DNA from: Symsagittifera roscoffensis
Lineage: Eukaryota > Xenacoelomorpha > Acoela > Convolutidae
Assembly (NCBI RefSeq): GCF_963678635.1
Contig: NC_087071.1
Location: 32,724,141-32,788,140 of the forward strand
Direction of reading: 5' to 3'
DNA: 64,000 nucleotides
In this document: positions 22,601-30,400 of the stretch, piece after piece
Numbering within the stretch: the first letter of the stretch is position 1
How the letters are laid out: each line of letters opens with the position of its first letter
Position numbers and translations under genes: made by a program
Notes under the pieces: model-generated
Told to the model about the DNA's origin: nothing
The model's database searches: none
What the model saw: the letters and a program-made list of their open reading frames with translations, nothing else

Positions 22601-23905
22601 CCGGAGGACTGGTGCCTACCAAAAGACATGGAAGGTCTTGAGTACCTGGTGGTGGAACCAGCGTGCGAGGTGAATGAGAAAGGCACTAGAGAGAAAAATG
22701 ATGGTAATGAGAACTTGAGTTTGGACGACAACGAAAAGATAGAAGTGGAGTCGGATGCAGGTTCATTTGTAGAAGAAGACTGGAACGACCCAGAGCAAAA
22801 CGAGGTACCGAAGTGGATGGAGCCGGATCGACCAACACCACCGGAAACCAGGACTGGCAATCGTAAACGAACAGGTATGAGGTACAATAGGTACGGGGAT
22901 GACTTCTTGATCGATAAGATACAGCCAGACAAGTTGGGCGATGAACTACTAAGTGCAGGCGAACTGGAAGCCGAAGAGGAATGGCAGGTCATTGACGATG
23001 GTGGACATTATCCGCAGGATGATTACTCGACGCCAGAATTGGAGACGGATCTCGAGCAGAGTGAAATAGAAAGGAGGGAGAACACGAACTTGAGGATTCT
23101 AGAGTGGATGCGTGATGTCAAAGACGAGAGCCGCGAAGGACAAAGCATTCAGCAAATCGATGTATCAGCAGCAAATTACATGAAGACAGAGGACCCTCTT
23201 TTCGGATGGACAGCAACAGACAGGCCACTGGACATCCCCAAGGACAATTCAGACCCGACTACATCGACGGGGACGTCGATAAATATTTTTGTCCGGGGAG
23301 TGGGGGTAGGACTTACCCACACCGAAAATTTGATGATAAAGAAGCTCAAGGAAGTGAGGGAAACAAGCGGATTGGAACTGGAGGAAGAAGAACCAGAGCC
23401 TACCATAGGAAGGAATTTCAAAACGAAATTCGAAATACCCAATGAATACTCAGAGAACATCATGATAACGGATAGCGACTTCATCCTGTCAAACAGGACC
23501 AGCGCGATCTGCATCACGGCGGACATGAGTTTCAAATCAAGATTGGAGGCTGACTTCAAAAGAGAGTACCAGAACGTAGAGTTTCTGTTCAGACAGAGGC
23601 CAGGACTGGGAGGCATAGCAGCGCTTCCACCGTCAGTGGCACAAGTCCCGGGCAAATACCTCTGCTTCCTAGTAACGAGAGTCAACGACAGAAACACAAT
23701 TGATCCCGAACACGTGATATTGGCACTGACAAGACTACGTGACTTCATGATTGAAAGAGGAATAGTGGAGGTCTCGATGCCGGTGTACGACCCAAACAGG
23801 GGCAAACTGAGCTCGAGGGAATTGTACGCTATCCTACAGGTGGTCTTTGCAGAAACAGAGATAATGGTGCATCTTCACAAGAAGTACTACTTGAGCATTG
23901 CCTGA
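16463..23905 (+). CDS. pol: Gag C-terminus and Pol polyprotein with C-terminal macrodomain-like domain
   Basis: Residue numbers run from 16463. Order: rest of capsid; two CCHC knuckles (CANCGSADHHVADC, CFFCNQEGHFRMDC, about 175-235); aspartic protease with DTGA near 535; reverse transcriptase with YVDD near 1021; RNase H from about 1165; integrase HHCC finger (about 1690-1755) and core with Asp near 1776, Asp near 1835 and Glu near 1871; GPY/F-like tail containing WRGPF. The cluster matches gypsy elements that copy RNA to DNA and integrate it. An acidic linker follows, then a conserved domain (about 2270-2480) that I read as a divergent macrodomain of the TARG1 type. The frame opens right after a TGA at 16460, with no plausible own start; translation must come from the gag frame. 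All visible catalytic motifs are intact. Stop is TGA. Confidence 0.93.
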   Translation: MTKRQACTAILSNLEGTALKCVVAKKEEERDTADKIFEILLNRFGSGMKGHQAMMRFEKRRQRDDESIDRFLDDLESLRRRSDPEESTNRRNFSIASKFIDGVKSDDLRTMLATYYTLSKDSAPTPEEMRQKSREYMLMKPKKYSYSENRNTQGGSQPQRSSWYKPRDDMDKRRSCANCGSADHHVADCTTYKQGMKSLGYAPDEEDMSQMEEHEYYNGLIIKIGARCFFCNQEGHFRMDCPLFWEAVKDQNHPKHKLALAAVQNQRNRQNEFESRNLGAPNTELPTKTVKAVTHVSGALESAAGSSLEINYEKAATEAIAKVKQDLAAKEIEQRLKLEIERRNFNEALTGSNSIPEARTGSMKTGNCNTVKMVTGKPFGISKIGARIMSIITVGGHEVTRNLSEPSDQTIMHIDVYADYLSGISPQTTSRALRALLTRGGSKSVRVDNRYTEAYGPHEVMLNIDGINIYTKTMITCDEDLIGQIYVGKEELKVRSIGHCAMLEEDAMHIGTEADVTGHVLDINGKKTQLRGLLDTGAVLSVIPIETWEKMGFDKGDLIDSRIRLSAANKGALRVLGRTPIIALNLGERNLWMSFIVVENLDESDQFILGRDFIRNFDVTIDLNNAMFRIRNPDRRYAIKPVNLIMANENKAPVFLSRRVRLKANEAAIVSLRMKNYNELSDNKQVCIVPNPNSQSAAVLGRSFSITKSGLCVSVLLNTLDIPITIQRGRKLGYALPVKTRYETIENSKQNEVVDCPNHRDKICILRRLQRIKDSSSLIKSLKSETDDGLSSCSNFPERPTLDEMQTDKPVLPEIEHLRGKLKDEQLEAIKDVLERNEEVFSRHKADIGCCNFVEHEIELEENAVPHREGARRMTPHKSDACRKEIETLLEYDMIEPSKSPWACGVVMAKKKGDQLRFCCDFRYLNSVTVKDAYPIPRIDESLSKLGDAKFFTTLDLGSAFWQVPLRKQDRDKTGFACELGLFQWKRMPFGLCNATATFQRLMAHALTGVTKKYGNLVMCYVDDVVIATPTLEDHIERLDEVFACMKRSGLKCKPSKCEILKDSIKYLGRMVDKHGIRPDPDAVEAVLTWKSPKTEHQLMSFLGFANYYREFIKGYADKVYPMQQLMRHKGKKFTWNNAAEESFQRIKKELCEAPVLGMPTEKGMYVLDTDASVVAISGILHQEQEWNGKTVLRPIAYGSKVLSDTEMKYGAPKAEMFAVVTFVEKYRAYLGSEPFKLRVDNRALSWLKTYSMDQSYIGRWIVRLDGYNMIIEHRTRDKHQNADSLSKKTEFYERQEQREADRPEIKDGFSFMDKETYDSLPLTRWLDKSGKPIEDHPELPIEPLEKTILKKSRGIPIGIMLKSKIVRETLKAKGYDLIQVEEGTVRIDEDLMRLLEKLSDDKPVIQGKGQEAPELTILRREETVNNTDVSKGSITDSREVVRSLVEKIPEKILEQTKVKDKKVTFREEVEHLGLDQESGEWSRFMEKDETGEGKLSGEREEWDEDSDESSEDQDSLCMILAEEKIRQHDRELQTDPSSGTYNLEIQEVRGGEELEKIAVSRKPLRELSCNSNVRTNLVPEDDMKIVKRMICVKLSDDIHNPGEMNGQIMALKEHVKARYRLSDLIRAQKNDKMTSNLSKWIHSGVKEKGELEEDSYKILSQFYKEKRDLLYHTAEGVVACKRRDEEKILHKHNLIILPQLYQTEVLFRSHDQMGHQGIDKVQQRILHRFDWPGMRKACERWVNACLACLQVKDPRKMKFPLKSVESSEFNEVVQIDHQKICMTESGYNQILVIIDHFTKLAEAVPCQTASAEETCDHLITHWISRYGCPMTFQSDNGKAFVGDLTKELMKRSHIAQAHSTTYHPQTNGLVERQNRTLVNMLRVYCSRYMTDWDKYLPQVVGAYNSTQHSTTGISPFMMLTGRERAMPITFFYPEYEGKRTSPQAYVKEAIKRQQELNELCRRNTAQAQMRQRKKYDEKILRAKPYEVGQYVWVFQNVIPPKGTKKLLKKWRGPFMITEVHQQGRFYRLSTGRAAHYENLKPHVPSPEDWCLPKDMEGLEYLVVEPACEVNEKGTREKNDGNENLSLDDNEKIEVESDAGSFVEEDWNDPEQNEVPKWMEPDRPTPPETRTGNRKRTGMRYNRYGDDFLIDKIQPDKLGDELLSAGELEAEEEWQVIDDGGHYPQDDYSTPELETDLEQSEIERRENTNLRILEWMRDVKDESREGQSIQQIDVSAANYMKTEDPLFGWTATDRPLDIPKDNSDPTTSTGTSINIFVRGVGVGLTHTENLMIKKLKEVRETSGLELEEEEPEPTIGRNFKTKFEIPNEYSENIMITDSDFILSNRTSAICITADMSFKSRLEADFKREYQNVEFLFRQRPGLGGIAALPPSVAQVPGKYLCFLVTRVNDRNTIDPEHVILALTRLRDFMIERGIVEVSMPVYDPNRGKLSSRELYAILQVVFAETEIMVHLHKKYYLSIA
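23276..23905 (+). other. Macrodomain-like domain at the Pol C-terminus
   Basis: This is a sub-region of Pol. It begins at INIFVRGVGVGLTHTEN and ends at the stop. The pattern of a CITADMSF strand, a helix ending DFKREY, then GGIAALPP, KYLCFLVTR, a long helix, VSMPVYDPNRGKLS and a final strand before the terminus follows the order of OARD1/TARG1-type macrodomains, which bind ADP-ribose and cleave it from acidic residues. The glycine-rich loop after the first strand is replaced by Phe-Lys-Ser-Arg, and the SMP-Arg-Ile-Gly-Cys-Gly-type loop reads Val-Tyr-Asp-Pro-Asn-Arg-Gly, so catalysis is uncertain. Element 2 has the same domain with the same motifs, which argues for selection. The family call is by eye. 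Confidence 0.6.
23286..23322 (+). promoter_or_regulatory. 37-nt block identical in both elements, with hairpin and purine tract
   Basis: These 37 nt inside pol are identical to 39287-39323 (minus strand), including every synonymous position, although surrounding sequence is diverged. The block holds TCCGGGGAGTGGGGGTAGGA, a purine-rich run like the 3' polypurine tract, and a possible stem pairing GTGGG(GG)TA with TACCCAC. It may act as an internal (central) polypurine tract or an RNA structure. That role is inferred. Confidence 0.55.
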
Positions 23906-24183
23906 GTCGGGTACATGGAGGTATCAGGTCGGGTGTGAGGGAGGAGTCTTGAGTTAGGTACTGGGGTGCGGCGCAGGTAAAGGGATCTTAAGATGTGATT
24001 GGCATGACAATTGAATTTTAAAAGAAAGAATTGATGGTGCTAAAACATAAAATGAATCTGCATGTTCTTAAGGGAAAATCCAATCGAATTGCTTTAAGTG
24101 ATATGAGAATGATAAGATTTTAACCATATGGGTAGAAGGGGGGTCTCTAGGTTAGGAACGTGACATGCTAAGTTTTAATGAGC

Positions 24184-24196
24184 TTTCTGTTTTCAG
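24184..24196 (+). promoter_or_regulatory. Candidate 3' splice site for ORF2 mRNA
   Basis: TTTCTGTTTTCAG followed by ATCGAG is a strong pyrimidine-tract acceptor. It lies 233 nt before the ORF2 ATG. Element 2 has TTTCTTTTCTAG followed by ATC at the equivalent place. A spliced subgenomic RNA would explain how ORF2, which lies more than 9 kb from the 5' end, is translated. No matching donor was identified. Confidence 0.5.
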
Positions 24197-24340
24197 ATCG
24201 AGTTTGAAAAACAAAGTTGAAAATCCAACTACACTCAAGCGAGAAACAGAAAGAGAGAATCTTGATTGAACACGCGATAATCCGAATCTACAGCAAGTAC
24301 TTGCAAGAGAACACTTCTAGAGAATTCTTGAATTGGGTAA

Positions 24341-24390
24341 TACTTGAGTTGGTAAGGTAATTCTTGAGTTGGTAAGGTAATTCTTGAGCT
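24341..24390 (+). repeat. 20-bp tandem repeat upstream of ORF2
   Basis: The unit TTCTTGAGTTGGTAAGGTAA is present at 24341-24360 (one mismatch) and 24361-24380, with a partial third copy from 24381. A more diverged copy lies near 24325. Each full unit contains a GGTAAG donor-like hexamer. Confidence 0.85.
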
Positions 24391-24428
24391 GGTTAACATC
24401 TACCTATATACATCCCGAAGTTGCAAAA

Positions 24429-27400
24429 ATGGCAGACCGATTCTGGAACTCCGTGCCCGCGGCTCTGAAGAAGCCCACTCTTGACGAGCTGTACAGACGC
24501 TTGAGGGACCTGGACTACACCCAGATAGACGAGAGAATGGCGGTGATGCTGAATGCGATCCTCCAGTTGGAGGACCAGGGTGAGTGCAGGGAGTCTGCGA
24601 CGGAGGCTGTCTTGATGGTCGGCTACACCACCGAGGGCATATCAAATCGAGAACAGACCAGATGGTTATCTTGGAATGCGGATGGAGGAGTAAGGGGCTT
24701 TGACTTGGCAAGAAATCCTGGCCTGAGTAACAGCACCGAACACGGCGCAGGAGAGTTTCCGCTACCGACGAGACCAACAGCAAGATCCACAGGCCAGAGC
24801 TCGAGTAAGGTGCCGTCGATGTCGCGAGCGCAACAGACGACAGAGGCATATCCGGATCTGGGGGTTCTAAAGAAAGAAATCGAGAAGGCGCTGAAGGAAA
24901 GGAATAAAGCGAACCTCGATCGGGATCAGGCGAAGCTGGACAGGGAGAAGCTTCAGCTGGAGAGAGACCAGGCAGTCGACGAGCGAGATCAGACGTCGAA
25001 ATTACTTGAGATGCTAAGGGCTGAACATCAGCAGGAGCTGAGGGTGCGGGAGAACGTCGCAAATCGTGATCAACTGAAGTCGGAGTTGGAAAGGATAGAA
25101 CAGCGACAACGCGAGCTTGACGCACAGAAGGGAGCCAGGTCAAACGAACGAGTGGTGACCAGCTCGAGGCCAGAGTCGCGCATGGAGGTGGATGAAGCTC
25201 CCAGGGCTAGAGGACGGTTCAACCTTGACCGCGAGGCCAGAGAACACATGAGCGAAGGGTTAGAGGTCTGGATACCGAATGACGTGACGCCTTCCTTGCG
25301 CAACCTAGAGACACAACCTGTACGTCCTCTGATGGATGTGGTGTTACCAGGATATACCCCAACCTCGACCTCGAGTGGCAGTCAGGTGAGTGGCGCCTCA
25401 TCGCGCCTGAAGGAGCTAGGCGAGAAATTGCAGCAGCAGAGTCGTGAAAGATCGACAAGGCCAGAGCTTCCCCCAACTTGGAGGGAACAGCCGGTCAGGA
25501 ATGTCGGGATCGCAAGCTATAAGAAGAATACAGAAGGGAACTACCACAGGCACAATCGGCTGGACTGGAGTGCGGAACAGGGAGCCAGGAGGGACTGCTT
25601 CCATGACGCAGCCTGGGTGGAGTATCTAGCGCCACCTCGTGTGCCAGAGGGTGCAGTTCACCTAATTATAGGGGATAGCCTGGTGCGGGTGTTGACCCAG
25701 ATACGGTCCCATTGGCAGACAGGAGTCTTGAGTTTCGCTGGAGCTGCCACGCCACAGATGTTGGCAACCTTGGACATGCTAGGGATGACCAAAGTTTACA
25801 CAGTGACCCTGATGGTTGGGACCAACGACGTGTCAAGGGGAGAAGCGAGGAAAGTAGCGAGGCTGTGCGACAAGATGAGCTGCCTTCTTGAGGAACTGAG
25901 GATCCAGATGGACCCCATCCTGCTGACGGTATGCACGGTCCCCTACAACATGATGTTTGATCAGCACGCCCTAGAGATGAACCAGAAGGTGCGGAGCCTG
26001 AACAAGATGATCCGAGACATACACCGGAAGAGTGTGCTTCCTCTCAGGCTGTTGGACATAGCAGAACGTATGGAGAAAAAGGGATTCCCTGAAGACACCT
26101 CAAAAGATGGAATCCATTTCGATAGGCCAAGGGGAGCGGAGTGGCTGAACGACGTCTTCCAGGAACACATTAACACGCTAGAGGCGGACCTGCTGGAGAC
26201 AGCCCAATTCACTTTAGGACCACCTCCCAACCCACCATTCCTTGCCTCGAGGGCCTTGGCTGGTCGCTTGGGAGCGAGAGTTGATACTAGAGACAGTTCA
26301 AGGAGCAATCAGACCCGATTGCAGAGTGCCACGCCAATGGAGTCGGAGGAGGTAGAGTCATCAACACCTCCGGGCTCGGCGATGTCCTCTGTGGTGGTGG
26401 CAGATGGCAGGAGAGAAAAGAAGTCTATGGAGACTGCCCGCTTGAGGTATCCTGAGAAGGTGAAGGAACTGGATCTAGAGAGTTTGGAATGCAGACGAGA
26501 GTTGGCGGAAACCCTGGGGATCGAACGAGTGTCGCACGAGGATTTGAATAGACATCATTGCATAGACTGGTTGAAAGCTCACGAAGCGCACTTCTCGAGA
26601 GCGAAGTTAATGGAGACCACAGACCTGACTGGAATTCCCACAAAGACGATCATGGGACCCATTAACTACAGGCCTCTCAAACTGTTGGGGGGTCCTGGAC
26701 TTATAACAGAACCTCCCAAGCACCGAACTGGCATCGCAAGGATCAGGTTGGCAACCCCGGCGCAGTTGAAGGTGGTAGACAAGCTACTCAATCCGGGGGG
26801 AATGGAATTGCCTGATGCCGCTTACGAAGGTCCGAAGTTGGCAGAAGATTCCAGGTACGGGAAGCCCTGTGGTGGCACCCAACTGGCCAAAACTCTGGCA
26901 GTTTATGATAGAGCAGATCCAGCTGCTGCAAGAGTAGTCATTGTGGCGGGATCGGACTTCGAAGGAACGTCTCCCAAGTTGTTCTGGCCGGAGACTCTGG
27001 TATACTCCTTGCCAGGAGCCGAATTGAACCAGATGTTGACTCTAGTGGTGGCAATAAAGTCGGAGATGCCCTGTGAACCTGAGCTGCTAATGTTTGCAGG
27101 AATGAATGATCACCTGCACGCGATGGGACTTCTTGAGCAACTGAAGGGCAAGGAGATTCCGACATCAAAGAAGATATGGGAGGCTATTCAGGCGTTATTT
27201 GCGGCGATGAATGAGGTACAAGAGAACGTAGCCTCGAGATTTGGGTCCAAGACGAAGGTGGTGTTTACCACATCCCCGGGATACGCAAATATGCCACCCG
27301 CCCTACAATTCGTGTACGCGGTCTTGATCCTGATAGCAGAAGGGAGTGAATGGCGGATTCTGATGGCAGCCCCCAATCGAGAGCTGGAGCCATTGAACTT

Positions 27401-30400
27401 GAGGCTTTACAAATCAGAATTGCCGGCCGCATGGGCTGACATATCTCATGCACTGAGGGGCTTTTACGGACTGGCCGACGTCCTGATTGTATTGGATGAG
27501 GTACTCTTGCTAGAGATATCGAACTTTGCTAGACAACTCAAGTTCAGCCCAGTCATCGGGGACGACCACCCGGCGATAAACCAGTTGACGGCCAGCCTGT
27601 GGTTCCGGAGTATGGATGTGAAAGTCGCAAATTCCACCAGCAGGACTAGAGGTCCCAGCAACGAGAGAAGAAATGTGGTCGAGACGGAGAAACAGTTAGA
27701 ATCGATGAAATATCGCTTGACTCAAGAGAATGGCTGGTGGCCATTCCTGACACCAAGGCTGGAGAACGTCACGAATAAGACGAGGGAGGAAGCACCACTC
27801 CTCGTGAAACAAATCTGGAGTTTTCTAGAGAAGCAACTGGAGCTAGCTGAAACGAGAGACATGACGGTGGCTAGATTTGTCTCGGCCGCCAATGAAGTGA
27901 CGATTGGAGGATTTTGGAGAGAGCACGCCAACGGCGAATTGAAGACTAGGAGAGATTACGAGATTCTCAAGTTCTTGAGTCCTTGCTGGGAGAGAGAATT
28001 CTTGGCAGGAGTGTTCGGCACCACGGCGACTATCTTCGGAGCCTTCGTACAGGAGATACTGGGCATGTCCATCAGCCTGCTCTTGGCCCTGTATTTGGTT
28101 TACCCCAGATACTTGTTCAACATGGGCCCAGCATACATGTTTAGTCGAGGAGTGGAGACACTTCGAGTTGATGGGTATCTGGCACTAGTACTCTTGACCC
28201 ATGGGGAATTGGTATCGTTTCATCGGTTAATGGAATATGGAGAACCTCTGTCTATGGGGAGAGTCCACACGAGCATTGAAACCAGCTCCTACAAGTGTGC
28301 CGCAGGGTTGAAGACACTGCTGGTGCAATGCCTCATGATGCAGAATCGATACATGACGGGTGAAGATGAGAACCCAACCTCGAGAGAAGAATGGGAGAAG
28401 GCGAACAGAGGGATGCCTCTGTTGACGGACCTGTGCCTGGCAATGAGGTCGGACCCAATGGGGATAATCCGGGGTCTAGAGGAGGTGGTGACCTGCATCT
28501 ATGGTCCAGCAGTGACGTACGCGTTTCCAGATCCCCTGGTGATAACGTATCGTCACTCGGTGACGCACTTGAGTCTCATCAGCGTACTGGATGGTACAGC
28601 GCTGAATTGGTGTCAGCAGGAGGTGCTCAGGGCGCGTATGAGCAACACGGTACTCTTCGGAAAAGTGAAAGATGCAGAGATGATGGTGTGCAACTTCAGG
28701 GGACAAATGCAATGTAGAATGGGAGGCAAGCGAGAGGGCCCCATTGAAATGTATCCAAAGTTTTGGAACCTAAACCCATTGACGGCCAACGGACGAGAAG
28801 TCTTGAGAATCCCCGCCTGGAAGGAGTGCTTTGCGCTAGTCAAGAGGGAGCTGGAGGCCATAATGGAGAAAGAAATCCTACCAGCCACCATGCCTGAGTT
28901 CCCGACAGTCAGGAGGATGACCTTGGGAATGAATAGTCCCTTGGTGGTTCCCTCCATAATGGCGAAGATGATGACGGAGGAAACGCAGAGGCATTTCACG
29001 GATGGCTGGGATCCCCTGTTCATCGGCTACACGGCGGCAGTCTACTTCCACACCAGCGAGAGGAAGGTAAATTCGTGGACGACGCAAGCGAAAAAGAGTA
29101 GAGGTTCGCAGCCCCCTGGATATGAGGTGCGGAAAGTCTTGAGGACTCTTGAGAAGGAAGGACTTGAGAATATGCTACCCATATGGGATGATGGCAGGAT
29201 GATCGTGATGGAGGGACACGTCGCATTGGTGGACGAAATGAAACTTGCCACGAGAAAATACAAGGCACCCTATGGCTTGGAACAAGTAGAAGTGACACAG
29301 GAGGGAACAGAACTAGATGCAGCAGGTCAACTGCATGTAGCCCTGACGGAATATAAAAAGCTGGATCCTACGACACCGTCACCACTGTCTGTAGACACGC
29401 CTGGAGACAAGAGGAGTGGACCCGTTGAGGATCGATTCAAAAGAATTCTCGAGAGAAGAAGAAATGAATCAGAGGAAGAGAGTATGGATGAAACTCTCAG
29501 TGAAGCTGGAGAAGACATGGAGGTGGGGAATACACCTGAACCAGGGCCATCAGGGGAGGAACTCACCACTCAAGAGCTGTTGAAAGACTTGAGCGAAGAG
29601 AATTGGGCAGATACTGCCACACCACCTCTGAACCCGTCCCCGCGGAAGAACCTAGAGTTGCCAATGGCAGGTGAGATCTTCAATATGGGGATGTTACTCT
29701 TGAGCTCGGAGGAAAGGGAGAAGAACACGTTCGAAGGGAACAGGGACATATTCTTGGGATCTCTCGAGGATGACGCTTGGCAGGAATTCCTGGGGGAATT
29801 CAATCGAGAAGTGGGCAGCGAGACGACGCTGGACAAGTTCAAGAAGGAACTGTGGGACACAGTAGTGAGATTCGGGGAACCGCTCCTGATAGGAACGGGC
29901 CTGGATGAGAAAGCAAGAAAAGAGCTGCTGAACAAGCTAGTGGAGCTGAGGAACGCACGATCGAAGACTAGAAAAGAGAAATGTGAGGACAGCTCTACTC
30001 TGAAACAAAAAACTGTGGATAAAATGGTTGATGATATAAAAAGGGATAAGGTTGGGACTAGTAATATGATTAAAAGTACTAATATCCTTAAGGCTCGAGC
30101 AGGGGGGAGGCAAGAGTTGGAAGGAGTGGATGGAGAGGTCGAATCAATGATGATAGCCACAACACCCTCGAGCAGAGATGTGAAGACTCGCAAGAGGAAG
30201 AGAGAAGTGGAAGGATGGGGTAGTCCTTCAGTGGATGCTGTTTCGGAAGGAAACTTGAGAGAGACGGCGCCCATCGTTTTGGCCCGATGCAAGACGGCGG
30301 CATACAAGAACAGCTCGGAGCTCAGGAAACCACTTGAAGTAGAAAAGGAAATAGAGGTTTCCACCAGTTCGACGTCAGAAGAAGAATTCAAGCCTCAGAA

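Larger units (their letters stand above)
23906..24428 (+). other. Untranslated spacer between pol and ORF2
   Basis: No ORF is present. It carries a candidate 3' splice site (24184-24196) and a 20-bp tandem repeat just before ORF2, both listed separately. CTTGAG hexamers are frequent here, as elsewhere in element 1. Confidence 0.7.
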
